Origin: Desulfovibrio piger
Lineage (GTDB): Bacteria; Desulfobacterota; Desulfovibrionia; Desulfovibrionales; Desulfovibrionaceae
DNA length: 64,000 nucleotides
NCBI RefSeq assembly: GCF_951793255.1
Contig: NZ_OX636706.1
Coordinates: 2,350,001-2,414,000, forward strand
Direction: 5' to 3'
The notes under the pieces are model-generated. The model was not told the DNA's origin. It worked only from the letters and a program-made list of their open reading frames with translations, and did not search any database. Below are positions 53,380 through 62,546 of the stretch, one piece after another. Each line of letters begins with the position of its first letter. The first letter of the stretch is position 1. Made by a program: the position numbers and the translations under genes.

Positions 53380-54216
53380 ATGATCCACATCAGCAATCTC
53401 AATAAAACGTTCGGCAGCAGCAAAGGCCTTTCTCACATCAACCTGCATGTGGCCCCGGGAGAGATGGTGGCCCTCATCGGCTCTTCCGGTTCCGGCAAAT
53501 CCACGCTCATGCGTCACATCTGCGGTCTGACCGCCGCAGACAAGGGCGAGAGCCTGGTGCGGGTCGATAACGAGATCGTGCAGAAAAACGGCTGTATCAG
53601 CCGGGACATCCGCCGCATCCGCGCCGGTATCGGCATGATCTTCCAGCAGTTCAACCTGGTGGAGCGCATGAGCGTGGCCCGCAACGTCATGCTGGGGGCT
53701 CTGGCCCGCACCAGTCTGTGGCGCAGCCTGACCGGTGCTTTCCACACGGATGACAGGGAGCTTGCCCTTCGGGCCCTGGCCCGCGTGGGGATCGGGGAAA
53801 AGGCCTGGCAGCGCACCGGTACCCTTTCCGGCGGGCAGCAGCAGCGTGCCGCCATCGCCCGTGCTCTGGTGCAGCGTGCCCGCGTGCTGCTGGCTGACGA
53901 GCCCATCGCCTCGCTGGACCCCGAATCGGCCCGCAATGTCATGCAGACCCTGCGCGACCTCAACCAGAAGGATGGCCTCACCGTTGTGGTGACCCTGCAC
54001 CAGGTGGATTACGCCATGCGCTTCTGCCCCCGTACCGTGGCCCTGAAAAAAGGCGAGATTGTCTACGACGGCCCCACGGAACGTCTGACGCCCCAGTTCC
54101 TGGCGGAACTGTACGGCGCTGAAAGCGACGAGCTTTTTGCCGCCAAGACCAGCGCCGCCCAGGAAGCGGTGACGCTGCCCGGTAGCCCTGTCCGCGAGAC
54201 GTCCCGCGCTGCCTAG
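53380..54216 (+). CDS. phnC: Phosphonate ABC transporter ATP-binding protein
   Basis: 278 aa. Powers phosphonate import. Walker A GSSGSGKST (34-42), Q-loop IFQQFNLVERMSV, signature LSGGQQQR and Walker B LLADEPIASLDP are intact. The C-terminal tail past the ABC core is PhnC-like. A GGGAG site precedes the ATG at 53380. It opens the phn operon; phnD starts 49 nt downstream. Confidence 0.95.
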   Translation: MIHISNLNKTFGSSKGLSHINLHVAPGEMVALIGSSGSGKSTLMRHICGLTAADKGESLVRVDNEIVQKNGCISRDIRRIRAGIGMIFQQFNLVERMSVARNVMLGALARTSLWRSLTGAFHTDDRELALRALARVGIGEKAWQRTGTLSGGQQQRAAIARALVQRARVLLADEPIASLDPESARNVMQTLRDLNQKDGLTVVVTLHQVDYAMRFCPRTVALKKGEIVYDGPTERLTPQFLAELYGAESDELFAAKTSAAQEAVTLPGSPVRETSRAA

Positions 54217-54265
54217 GTCCCATCCCGAACCCTTTGCCTCACCACTTTATCCAAGGAGAAAATAC

Positions 54266-55210
54266 ATGTTTTCCCGTCTTCTTTCCGGCCTGCTGGTCTC
54301 TGCCATGCTGCTGGGCAGCGCGCTGACCGCCCAGGCGCAGCAGACCCTCAATTTCGGCATCATCTCCACCGAGGCCAGCCAGAATCTCAAGGTGCTTTGG
54401 GATCCTTTCCTCAAGGATATGAGCAAGGCTCTCGGCATGGAAGTCAAAGCCTTCTTTGCCAGTGACTATGCCGGTGTCATCGAAGGCATGCGCTTCAAGA
54501 AAGTCGACCTGAGCTGGATCGGCAACAAGGGTGCCATGGTGATGGTGGACCGCGCCAATGGCGAGGTCTTTGCCCAGACCACCGCTCCCGACGGCAGCAA
54601 GGGCTACTACTCCTGCCTGATCGTCAACAAGAAGAGCCCGCTCCAGAACCTCGACGACATGTTTGCCCAGGCCTCCAAGCTGAGCTTCAGCAATGGCGAC
54701 CCCAACTCCACCTCCGGATTCCTGGTGCCCGGCTATTATGTCTTTGCCAAAAACGGCAAGGATCCCCAGAAGATCTTCGCCCGTACCGTATCGGCCAACC
54801 ACGAGGCCAATGCGCTCTCTGTAGCCAACAATACCGTGGACGTGGCGACCTGCAATAATGAAGGTCTGGCCCGTCTGGCCATCACCGCACCCGAAAAGGC
54901 CAAGGAACTGCGCGTGATCTGGAAATCTCCCCTGATCCCCAGCGATCCCCTGGTCTGGCGCAAGGACCTGCCCGAAGAGACCAAGAAAAAGATCTCGGAC
55001 TTCATCTTCAGCTACGGCGTGAAGGGCGAGAACGTGGAGCAGGCCCGCAAGATCCTGACCGCCCTGCAGTGGGGCCCCTTCATCAAGTCCGACAACAGCC
55101 AGCTGATCCCGCTGTGCCAGCTGGAGCTGTTCCGCGCCAAGACGGTGCTGGAAGGCAAAGGATATGGATGCCAAGGAAAAGGCCGCCAAGATCGCCGAGA
55201 TCGAGCGTAA
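54266..55210 (+). CDS. phnD: Phosphonate-binding periplasmic protein, with C-terminal frameshift
   Basis: 314 aa as read. Signal peptide 1-24 (cleavage near AQA-QQ). The mature protein has the PhnD fold with FASDYAGVIEGMRFKKVDL and SNGDPNSTSGFLVPGYYVF. From residue 297 the reading frame gives an unlikely tail (GKGYGCQGKGRQDRRDRA). Removing one A from the run at 55157-55159 restores [19 protein letters not shown] and a stop at 55230-55232, as in normal PhnD. So the gene has a 1-nt insertion, or the sequence has an error there. The affected part is the terminal helix, so the protein may still bind ligand. Confidence 0.9.
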   Translation: MFSRLLSGLLVSAMLLGSALTAQAQQTLNFGIISTEASQNLKVLWDPFLKDMSKALGMEVKAFFASDYAGVIEGMRFKKVDLSWIGNKGAMVMVDRANGEVFAQTTAPDGSKGYYSCLIVNKKSPLQNLDDMFAQASKLSFSNGDPNSTSGFLVPGYYVFAKNGKDPQKIFARTVSANHEANALSVANNTVDVATCNNEGLARLAITAPEKAKELRVIWKSPLIPSDPLVWRKDLPEETKKKISDFIFSYGVKGENVEQARKILTALQWGPFIKSDNSQLIPLCQLELFRAKTVLEGKGYGCQGKGRQDRRDRA

Positions 55211-55261
55211 GCTGGCCGAACTCGGCAAGTAGCGGGGACAGGGCACAAGGAACGCATCGTT

Positions 55262-56059
55262 ATGGAAGCTGAAATGAAAATGGCCCTGCAGCCGCCGCGC
55301 GATCTGCGCGCCGAGACCTGCCGCCTGGTCATCTGGGGCCTTGTTCTGGCCATGCTGGCCTGGGCCTGGCGCGGCGCCGAGATGAAGCCCATGGCGCTGG
55401 TGGAACAGGGCGGCAACATCCTTACCCTGATATCCGATTTCTTCCCGCCGGACTTTACGGACTGGCGCATGTATGTGGAAGAAATGATCGTCACCCTGCA
55501 TGTGGCGATCTGGGGCACCTTGCTGGCGGTCATCTGCGCGGTGCCGCTGGGCATCATGTCTTCCGAGAATATCGCTCCCTGGTGGATCTGCCAGCCGGTG
55601 CGCCGCCTCATGGATGCGGCCCGCGCCATCAACGAGATGGTCTTCGCCATGATGTTCGTGGTTGCCGTGGGCCTTGGCCCCTTTGCCGGTGTGCTGGCCC
55701 TTTGGGTGCACACCACGGGCACGCTGGCCAAGCTCTTTTCCGAGGCGGTGGAGGCCATCGAGGTCTCGCCGGTGGAAGGCGTCCGCTCTACCGGGGCCAG
55801 CTTTCTGGAAGAGATCATCTTCGGGGTCATCCCGCAGGTGTTCCCCCTCTGGATATCCTACTCGCTGTACCGCTTCGAGGCCAATGTGCGCTCTGCCACG
55901 GTGGTGGGCATGGTCGGTGCCGGCGGTATAGGCATGGTGCTGTGGGAACTGTTCCGCAGCTTCAACTTCCAGCAGACGTGTGCGGTCATGGCCATCATCG
56001 TGCTGGTGGTGACCCTGTTCGACCTGCTTTCCCAGCGTCTGCGCAAAATGGTGCTGTAA
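55262..56059 (+). CDS. phnE: Phosphonate ABC transporter permease
   Basis: 265 aa with about six membrane helices. The EAA loop [20 protein letters not shown] and the [12 protein letters not shown] segment are typical PhnE. It is a single permease gene, presumably acting as a homodimer with PhnC and PhnD. An AAGGA site lies 9 nt before the ATG. The DUF1045 gene starts 1 nt past its stop. Confidence 0.94.
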   Translation: MEAEMKMALQPPRDLRAETCRLVIWGLVLAMLAWAWRGAEMKPMALVEQGGNILTLISDFFPPDFTDWRMYVEEMIVTLHVAIWGTLLAVICAVPLGIMSSENIAPWWICQPVRRLMDAARAINEMVFAMMFVVAVGLGPFAGVLALWVHTTGTLAKLFSEAVEAIEVSPVEGVRSTGASFLEEIIFGVIPQVFPLWISYSLYRFEANVRSATVVGMVGAGGIGMVLWELFRSFNFQQTCAVMAIIVLVVTLFDLLSQRLRKMVL

Positions 56060-56060
56060 G

Positions 56061-56753
56061 ATGGCCGCCCGTTACGCTCTCTACTACGCCCCCCACAAGG
56101 ACGAGCCCCTGTACCGTCTGATGGCTCCTCTGTTCGGCCGGGACTGCCGGGACGGCAGCCGCCTGCCGGGCGGCCCCGTGGCTCCTGCGGGGGTGGAACA
56201 TGGTCTTTGGACATCCCTGGCAAAAACGCCGTCCCATTACGGTCTGCATGCCACGCTCAAGGCGCCTTTTGAGCTGCGCTCCACCTCGGAGGGCATGCTG
56301 GCCGCCCTGAAGAATGCCTGCCGGAAGGTGGCGGAACGTCATGCCTCCTGGCTGACGGCGCCGCTGGGTTTGCAGCGGCTGCCCGTCCACTCCGGTGAGC
56401 GCCAGGCCTCCTTTCTGGCCCTGGTCCCCCGGCAGGGGGATAGCGCGTCGGAATCGGCCATGGCCGCTCTGGAGCGGGATTGCGTGACGGAACTGGACCG
56501 TTTCCGGGCTCCTCTCGATCAGAGGGACGTGGAACGGCGGGAGCCTTTGAGTCTTGATGAGCGGCGCAATCTCCTGCGCTGGGGCTATCACCATGTGCTG
56601 GATCTGTTCCGTTTCCACATAACCCTGACGGGTCCCCTGCCTCATGAGGGGGCGGAGCAGGTGGAAGCAGCCCTGAACCAGTATCTGGAACCGGTGATCG
56701 ACAATCCCCTGACCATTGCGCCTGCTGGCGCTTGCCCCGGAGACCTGCCTTGA
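56061..56753 (+). CDS. DUF1045 protein, 2H phosphoesterase-like, phosphonate operon
   Basis: 230 aa. Two HxT motifs, H63-A-T65 (HYGLHATLKAPF) and H186-I-T188 (FRFHITLTGPL), are the hallmark of 2H phosphoesterases, which open cyclic or linear phosphodiesters. DUF1045 proteins are found almost only in phn operons. The operon lacks phnP, the enzyme that opens 5-phosphoribosyl 1,2-cyclic phosphate, the product of PhnJ; DUF1045 is a good candidate for that step (inference). It overlaps phnG by 38 nt. Confidence 0.85.
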   Translation: MAARYALYYAPHKDEPLYRLMAPLFGRDCRDGSRLPGGPVAPAGVEHGLWTSLAKTPSHYGLHATLKAPFELRSTSEGMLAALKNACRKVAERHASWLTAPLGLQRLPVHSGERQASFLALVPRQGDSASESAMAALERDCVTELDRFRAPLDQRDVERREPLSLDERRNLLRWGYHHVLDLFRFHITLTGPLPHEGAEQVEAALNQYLEPVIDNPLTIAPAGACPGDLP

Positions 56754-57132
56754 TGAGGCCCTGTCCGGGATCAGCCTGCCTGGCTACCGCATCGTGCGCG
56801 GGCCCGAAACGGGGCTCGTGATGGCCCGGGGACGCGTCGGCAATGTCGGCGATGTCTTCAACGTAGGGGAAGTGCTGGTCACCCGCTGTGTCGTCCAGCT
56901 GGAAGAAAAGACGCTTGGCCATGCCTGGATCATGGGGGAATCCCCCCGCCATGCGGAACTGGCGGCCCTGTGCGATGCCCTGTGGCAGCAGGAAAGCTAC
57001 GCGGCGTTGCTGGACGAAAAGCTGCGCCCCTGCCTGGAACAGGCCATAGACGAAAAAAGAAAGGCTGCCGCCCGCGATGCGGCAGGTACGAAAGTCAACT
57101 TTTTCACCTTTGTCCGCGGAGAAGACCAGTGA
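56716..57132 (+). CDS. phnG: C-P lyase subunit PhnG
   Basis: 138 aa. Part of the PhnGHIJ core complex that attaches the phosphonate to ribose and cleaves C-P bonds. GPETGLVMARGRVGNVGDVF and FNVGEVLVTRCVVQL are PhnG signatures, and GHAWIMG-SPRHAELAALCDAL follows. The start is a TTG at 56716: a stop codon lies directly upstream, and the next possible start would remove family sequence. It overlaps the DUF1045 gene by 38 nt and phnH by 4 nt, so it is translationally coupled on both sides. Confidence 0.92.
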   Translation: MRLLALAPETCLDEALSGISLPGYRIVRGPETGLVMARGRVGNVGDVFNVGEVLVTRCVVQLEEKTLGHAWIMGESPRHAELAALCDALWQQESYAALLDEKLRPCLEQAIDEKRKAAARDAAGTKVNFFTFVRGEDQ

Positions 57133-57767
57133 GCGATCAGCAATGTTCCCGCCTGTCCTGGGCAGATCCTGTGGGACAGGCACAGCAGGTGTTCCGTCTG
57201 GCCCTTACCGCGTTGTCCCGGCCTGCCCAGACGCATGCTTTCGTGCCCTGCCCGGCGGATACCGCTGCGGATGAACTGCCTGCCGGGCTGAGTCCGGAAC
57301 TGGCGGCCCTGGCCCTTTCGCTGTGCGATAACGAGACCACGGTCTGGCTGGCGCCTGGACTGGATACGGAAGGCGTCAGAGCCTGGTTCCGTTTCCACTG
57401 CGGCACGGTCCTGGTGGCCGAACCTGCCCAGGCCGCATTCGCCTTCGTCCCCGGTACGGAAGCGCTGCCTGACCTGCGCTGCTTCCATCAGGGAGAGGCT
57501 GAATACCCGGATCGCTCCACGACCATCTGCCTTGGCGGAGTAGAGGAGGGGGAAACGGCCGGCATCACCGCTTCCGGTCCCGGCATCGTGGGCAGCTGCA
57601 CCTTTGCCTGCCGTATGCCGGAAGATTTTCTGGCCCAGTGGCAGAGCAACCATGAGCAATTCCCGCTAGGTGTGGACATGCTGCTTTGCGGGCCGGGCCG
57701 CCTGACCGGTCTGCCCCGTACGACCTGCCTGACCCCTGCCGCAGACGAGGTGTCCAAATGTATGTAG
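57129..57767 (+). CDS. phnH: C-P lyase subunit PhnH
   Basis: 212 aa. PhnH is the PLP-transferase-fold subunit that binds the PhnGIJ core as a dimer. The start is GTG at 57129 within the GTGA shared with the phnG stop. RLSWADPVGQAQQVFRLAL near the N terminus and FPLGVDMLLCG near the C terminus are typical. The 10-nt overlap with phnI implies coupled translation. Length is normal for the family (190-215 aa). Confidence 0.92.
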   Translation: MSDQQCSRLSWADPVGQAQQVFRLALTALSRPAQTHAFVPCPADTAADELPAGLSPELAALALSLCDNETTVWLAPGLDTEGVRAWFRFHCGTVLVAEPAQAAFAFVPGTEALPDLRCFHQGEAEYPDRSTTICLGGVEEGETAGITASGPGIVGSCTFACRMPEDFLAQWQSNHEQFPLGVDMLLCGPGRLTGLPRTTCLTPAADEVSKCM

Positions 57768-58930
57768 CTGTAAAAGGTGGCGAAAAAGCCATTGCCGCGG
57801 CACATGCCCTGCTTGCCCGGGAGCGGCGGGGCGATGTGCAGATTCCTGAAGTAACACTTGAACAATTGGCAGGGCAGCTCAAGCTGGCCGTGGACCGCAT
57901 CATGGCCGAGGGCTCCCTGTACAGCCCCGAACTTGCCGCACTGGCCTTCAAGCAGGCCCAGGGCGACGCCGTGGAAGCCATCTTTTTGCTGCGCGCCTAT
58001 CGCACGACCCTGCCCCGTTTCGGTGTTTCCGAGCCCATGGATACTTCCCGCATGCGGGTGGAGCGGCGCATCTCCGCCACCTGGAAGGATCTGCCCGGCG
58101 GCCAGATCCTGGGATCCACCTTTGACTATACGCACCGCCTGCTGGATCGCGGTCTGGCCGTGCCCGGGACCGCTCCCCGGGATGTGGAGCCCGAAAGGAC
58201 GGCGGAAGATCTGGCGATGATGGCGGCCGATGCGCAGGCCCTGCTGCAGGAACCGCTGCCCAGAGCCATGGACGCTCTTGGGCGCGAAGGCCTGATGGAA
58301 TCCGTGGCCCCTTCGCATGAAGGCAATGATTGCCCGGACATCACCCGCCAGCCGCTGGAGCTGCCGGCCGACGGTTCCGGGGACCGGGCCGTGCGCCTGC
58401 AATCCATGGCCCGTGCCGATGAAGGCTTTTTGCTGGGCATGGCCTATTCCACCCAGCGCGGTTACGGCGCTGTCCACCCCTTCACCGGGGAATTGCGCCG
58501 CGGTTTCGTGGAGCTGACCGTCATCCCGGAAGAGCTGGGCTTTGCCATCACCCTGGGCGAAGTGGAGCTCACCGAATGCGACATGGTCAGCCGGTACACC
58601 GGCCGTGCCCTCGAGCCCTGCTTCACCCGCGGTTACGGGCTCGTCTTCGGCAACAACGAGCGCAAGGCCCTGTCCATGTCCATCGTGGACCGCGCCCTGC
58701 GTGCCCGGGAATTGCAGGAAGACCAGATCGATCCTGCCCAGAACCCCGAATTCGTGCTCATGCATGGGGATAACGTGGATGCGTCCGGTTTCGTGCAGCA
58801 CATCAAACTGCCGCACTATGTGGACTTTCAGGCGGAACTTTCCCTGATCCGCCAGCTGCGGGAACGTAAGCACGCGGAAGAGCAGGCTGCTGCCGCGTCC
58901 GAAAAACATGCGGAGGCCAGCCATGCCTGA
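57758..58930 (+). CDS. phnI: C-P lyase subunit PhnI (nucleosidase)
   Basis: 390 aa. PhnI displaces adenine from ATP to make the phosphonate ribose triphosphate, together with G, H and L. YVAVKGGEKAIAAAHALLA opens the protein, and RGYGAVHPFTGELRRGFVEL, CDMVSRYTG and GNNERKALSMSIVDRAL are conserved blocks. The C terminus is Ala/Glu/Lys-rich. It overlaps phnH by 10 nt and phnJ by 8 nt, with no separate promoter seen. Confidence 0.95.
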   Translation: MYVAVKGGEKAIAAAHALLARERRGDVQIPEVTLEQLAGQLKLAVDRIMAEGSLYSPELAALAFKQAQGDAVEAIFLLRAYRTTLPRFGVSEPMDTSRMRVERRISATWKDLPGGQILGSTFDYTHRLLDRGLAVPGTAPRDVEPERTAEDLAMMAADAQALLQEPLPRAMDALGREGLMESVAPSHEGNDCPDITRQPLELPADGSGDRAVRLQSMARADEGFLLGMAYSTQRGYGAVHPFTGELRRGFVELTVIPEELGFAITLGEVELTECDMVSRYTGRALEPCFTRGYGLVFGNNERKALSMSIVDRALRARELQEDQIDPAQNPEFVLMHGDNVDASGFVQHIKLPHYVDFQAELSLIRQLRERKHAEEQAAAASEKHAEASHA

Positions 58931-59822
58931 GAACCTGACGACCACGCCTGCGGCCTCCGGGCTGGAAGGCTACAACTTTGCCTATCTCGATGAAGGCACC
59001 AAGCGCATGGTGCGCCGGGCCCTGCTCAAGGCAGTGGCCATCCCCGGCTACCAGGTGCCTTTTGCCAGCCGTGAGATGCCCATGCCCTACGGCTGGGGGA
59101 CGGGCGGCATCCAGGTCACGGCCAGCATCATCGGCCGGGACGACATGCTCAAAGTCATCGACCAGGGCTCGGATGATACGACCAATGCCGTTTCCATCCG
59201 TCGTTTCTTCGAACGTACCGCAGCCGTGACCACGACCACCCATACCGGAGAAGCCAGCATCATCCAGACCCGTCACCGCATCCCCGAGCAGCCCCTGCGC
59301 GAGGATCAGATCATGGTCTACCAGGTGCCCATGCCGGAGCCCCTGCGCTGGCTCGAACCCAGCGAAAAAGAGACCCGTACCCTGCATGCTTTGGAAGAGT
59401 ACGGCATCATGAGCATCAAGCTGTATGAGGACATCATGCGGCATGGCGATATCGCCACCGGCTTCGACTATCCCGTGAAGGTCAATGGCCGCTACATCAT
59501 GAGCCCGTCGCCCATCCCGCGTTTCGACAACCCCAAGATGCACCAGTGCCCGGCGCTGCAGCTTTTCGGTGCCGGCCGGGAAAAGCGCATCTACGCCATC
59601 CCGCCCTATACGGATGTGGTCAGTCTCGACTTTGAGGATTACCCCTTCACGCCCCAGAGGTGGGATCAGTGCTGCGCCATCTGCGGCGCCACAGACACCT
59701 ATCTGGACGAGATCGTCATGGATGACGCCGGGACGCGTATGTTCGTCTGTTCCGATACCGACAATTGTGCCCGGCGCGTGGCCGAGCAGGGCGGCACTGC
59801 CGCTCCCAGGGAGGAGAAATAG
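58923..59822 (+). CDS. phnJ: C-P lyase radical SAM subunit PhnJ
   Basis: 299 aa. Cleaves the carbon-phosphorus bond with S-adenosylmethionine, giving 5-phosphoribosyl 1,2-cyclic phosphate and a hydrocarbon. The cluster and catalytic cysteines are C251-x2-C254-x21-C276-x5-C282 (CCAICG, FVCSDTDNC), with exactly the E. coli PhnJ spacing (C241, C244, C266, C272). GYNFAYLDEGTKRMVRRA opens the domain. The oxygen-sensitive enzyme fits an anaerobe. It overlaps phnI by 8 nt; phnK starts 2 nt after its stop. Confidence 0.96.
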   Translation: MPENLTTTPAASGLEGYNFAYLDEGTKRMVRRALLKAVAIPGYQVPFASREMPMPYGWGTGGIQVTASIIGRDDMLKVIDQGSDDTTNAVSIRRFFERTAAVTTTTHTGEASIIQTRHRIPEQPLREDQIMVYQVPMPEPLRWLEPSEKETRTLHALEEYGIMSIKLYEDIMRHGDIATGFDYPVKVNGRYIMSPSPIPRFDNPKMHQCPALQLFGAGREKRIYAIPPYTDVVSLDFEDYPFTPQRWDQCCAICGATDTYLDEIVMDDAGTRMFVCSDTDNCARRVAEQGGTAAPREEK

Positions 59823-59824
59823 CC

Positions 59825-60616
59825 GTGAGCCTCTTGGATACCAATCTTGATCCCGTCCTTTCCGCCCGCCAGCTGACGCGGCGTTACGGCAGCCGCATCG
59901 GCTGCAAGGACGTTTCACTGGATCTGTGGCCCGGGGAAGTCCTCGGCATCGTGGGCGAATCCGGCTCCGGCAAGAGCACGCTGCTGAACATGCTTTCCGG
60001 CCGTCTGGAACCTTCCGCCGGGCATGTCCACTACACGGCAGCTGACGGCAAGGTACTGGATATCCACAGCCTGGATGAAGCCCAACGCCGCCGTCTGCTG
60101 CGTACCGAACTGGGCTTCGTCCACCAGCATCCCCGCGACGGCCTGCGCATGTCGGTCAGCGCCGGCGCCAATATCGGCGAGCGGCTCATGGCCAACGGAG
60201 CCCGGCATTACGGGAACCTGCGGGCCACGGCTCTGGACTGGCTGGAACGGGTGGAGATCCCCGTGCAGCGTGTGGACGATACGCCGTCCCAGTATTCCGG
60301 CGGCATGCAGCAGCGTCTGCAGATCGCCCGCAATCTGGTGACCACGCCGCGCCTCGTCTTCATGGACGAACCTACCGGCGGTCTGGACGTGTCTGTCCAG
60401 GCCCGCCTGCTGGACCTGCTGCGCCATCTGGTGCGCGACATGGGACTGGCCGTGGTGCTCGTGACCCACGATCTGGCGGTGGCCCGGCTGCTCTCGCACC
60501 GTCTGATCGTCATGTACCACGGTGAAGTGGCGGAGACCGGTCTGACGGATCAGGTACTGGACGATCCGCAGCACCCCTATTCCCAGTTGCTGGTCTCTTC
60601 CATCCTGCAGTGCTGA
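59825..60616 (+). CDS. phnK: C-P lyase complex ATP-binding subunit PhnK
   Basis: 263 aa. An ABC-type ATPase without a permease that docks on PhnJ in the core complex. Walker A GESGSGKST, signature YSGGMQQR and Walker B FMDEPTGGLDV are complete, and the oligopeptide-transporter-like C terminus (HPYSQLLVSSI) is typical of PhnK. The start is GTG at 59825. phnL follows 14 nt later. Confidence 0.94.
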   Translation: MSLLDTNLDPVLSARQLTRRYGSRIGCKDVSLDLWPGEVLGIVGESGSGKSTLLNMLSGRLEPSAGHVHYTAADGKVLDIHSLDEAQRRRLLRTELGFVHQHPRDGLRMSVSAGANIGERLMANGARHYGNLRATALDWLERVEIPVQRVDDTPSQYSGGMQQRLQIARNLVTTPRLVFMDEPTGGLDVSVQARLLDLLRHLVRDMGLAVVLVTHDLAVARLLSHRLIVMYHGEVAETGLTDQVLDDPQHPYSQLLVSSILQC

Positions 60617-60630
60617 CAAGGAGCGTTCAC

Positions 60631-61344
60631 ATGCATCAGTTCAACCATCCTGCCGGCGACGCTCCTGTGGTGGAGGTGCGTCACCTGTGCAAAACCTTTG
60701 TCCTGCACCAGCAGGGCGGCATCCGCATCCAGGCGCTGCAGGACGTCAATTTTGACGTGCGTGCCGGAGAATGTGTGGCCCTGCACGGGCCTTCCGGGGC
60801 CGGGAAGTCGACTCTGCTCAAGACCCTGTACGGTAACTATCTGCCCAGTTCCGGGCAGGTGATCGTCCGCTGCGAAGACTGCGAGACGGATATGGCCACG
60901 GCTTCCACGCGCGCCATCAGCCGTGTGCGCCGGGAATGCATCGGTTATGTCAGCCAGTTCCTCCGTGTCATCCCGCGTGTGAGTGCCCTGGATCTGGTGG
61001 CCGAACCTTTGCTGGATGCCGGTGAAGACCGTGAGACGGCCCTTGATGCCGCGCAGAAGATGCTGACCCGCCTCAACCTGCCCGAACGCCTCTGGCATGT
61101 GGCCCCGGCTACCTTCTCCGGCGGGGAGCAGCAGCGTGTGAATATCGCGCGCGGGCTCATCCGGCCCATGCCCCTGCTGTTGCTGGACGAACCCACCGCC
61201 TCTCTGGACGGCATCAACCGGCAGGTGGTCATCGACCTCATCCATGAGGCCAGGCAGCGGGGCAGTGCCATCGTGGGCATCTTCCATGATGATGTGGCCC
61301 GCAATGCCGTGGCGGACAGGATCGTCCCCATGGACAGGCCGTAA
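60631..61344 (+). CDS. phnL: C-P lyase system ATP-binding protein PhnL
   Basis: 237 aa. A second ABC-type ATPase of the C-P lyase system, working with PhnK on the core. Walker A GPSGAGKST, signature FSGGEQQRVNIARG and Walker B LLLDEPTASLD are intact. An AAGGAG site precedes the ATG at 60631. The gap to phnM is 53 nt, the largest since phnE. Confidence 0.94.
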   Translation: MHQFNHPAGDAPVVEVRHLCKTFVLHQQGGIRIQALQDVNFDVRAGECVALHGPSGAGKSTLLKTLYGNYLPSSGQVIVRCEDCETDMATASTRAISRVRRECIGYVSQFLRVIPRVSALDLVAEPLLDAGEDRETALDAAQKMLTRLNLPERLWHVAPATFSGGEQQRVNIARGLIRPMPLLLLDEPTASLDGINRQVVIDLIHEARQRGSAIVGIFHDDVARNAVADRIVPMDRP

Positions 61345-61397
61345 CCTCGCCGATCCGCAAGAACAAACGATCACAGAAGCATAATCGGAGATCATCC

Positions 61398-62546
61398 ATG
61401 AAAGAATATGTGTTGCGTAACGCCCGGGTGGTGACGCCCACCACCGTGATGCATGGCCATGTGCTGGTGCGTGACGGCCTGGTTGCCGATGTGGACGAAG
61501 GCGACATTCAGCCCACTACCGCCCTGGAATGCATCGACTGCGAAGGTGACTATCTGCTGCCCGGTTTTGTGGAACTGCACACCGACAATCTGGAAAAGCA
61601 TCTGGTGCCCCGTCCCAAAGTTGTCTGGCCGCAGGCGGAACCCGCTTTTTTCGCCCATGATGCCCAGATCGTGGCGGCCGGTATCACCACCGTGTTCGAT
61701 GCCCTGTCCGTGGGCGAATACCACGACAAGGGGCGCATCGCCATGCTGGGCCGCGGTGTGGATGCCCTGAACCATTGCCGCCAGTCGGGCATGCTGCGTG
61801 CCGACCACCTGCTGCATCTGCGCTGTGAAGTGGCCGATCCCCGCATGCGGGACCTGTTCTTCCCCCTGTCGGACACGCCCTGCCTGAAGCTGGTCTCCCT
61901 GATGGACCATACGCCCGGGCAGCGCCAGTGGCGTGATACCACGGCCTACCGGACCTATTACAGCAATATCAAGTCCTGGACCGATGAAGAGTTCACGGCC
62001 ATGATGCACGAGCTGGAAGAGGTGCGGGACAGCTGCGCCAACGACAATGCCGCCTCGGTCATGGAATTTTGCCGTCAGCGCCATCTGCCCATGGCCAGCC
62101 ATGACGATACGCTGGTGGAACATGTGGAAGAGGCCCTGAGCAACGGCATCTCCATCAGCGAGTTCCCCACCACCACGGAGGCTGCCTGCTGCGCCTCGGA
62201 AAACGGGATGCTGGTCATGATGGGGGCCCCCAATGTCGTGCGCGGCGGGTCCCATTCCGGCAATGCCTCGGCTCTGGACGTGGCCAAAGAAGGGCATCTG
62301 GGGGCCCTGTCCTCCGACTATGTGCCCGCCAGCCTGCTGGCCGCGGTCTTTGAGCTGGCCGCCAAGGAGATCATGCCCCTGCCCGCAGCCGTCAATCTGG
62401 TCAGCGCCAATCCGGCCGAAAGCGTGGGGCTGGATGACCGCGGCCGCATCGATAGCGGACGCCGTGCGGATATGGTCCGCGTCCACCATATGGACGACAT
62501 GCCGGTGGTCCGCAATGTCTGGCGTCAGGGCGTGCAGGTGTACTGA
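61398..62546 (+). CDS. phnM: Alpha-D-ribose 1-methylphosphonate 5-triphosphate diphosphatase
   Basis: 382 aa. An amidohydrolase-fold enzyme that removes pyrophosphate from the phosphonate ribose triphosphate before PhnJ acts. LPGFVELHTDNLEKHLVPRP carries metal ligands, and GAPNVVRGGSHSGNASA is the most recognisable PhnM block. Length is family-normal. A GGAGA-type site precedes the ATG. Its stop overlaps the phnN start by 1 nt. Confidence 0.95.
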   Translation: MKEYVLRNARVVTPTTVMHGHVLVRDGLVADVDEGDIQPTTALECIDCEGDYLLPGFVELHTDNLEKHLVPRPKVVWPQAEPAFFAHDAQIVAAGITTVFDALSVGEYHDKGRIAMLGRGVDALNHCRQSGMLRADHLLHLRCEVADPRMRDLFFPLSDTPCLKLVSLMDHTPGQRQWRDTTAYRTYYSNIKSWTDEEFTAMMHELEEVRDSCANDNAASVMEFCRQRHLPMASHDDTLVEHVEEALSNGISISEFPTTTEAACCASENGMLVMMGAPNVVRGGSHSGNASALDVAKEGHLGALSSDYVPASLLAAVFELAAKEIMPLPAAVNLVSANPAESVGLDDRGRIDSGRRADMVRVHHMDDMPVVRNVWRQGVQVY

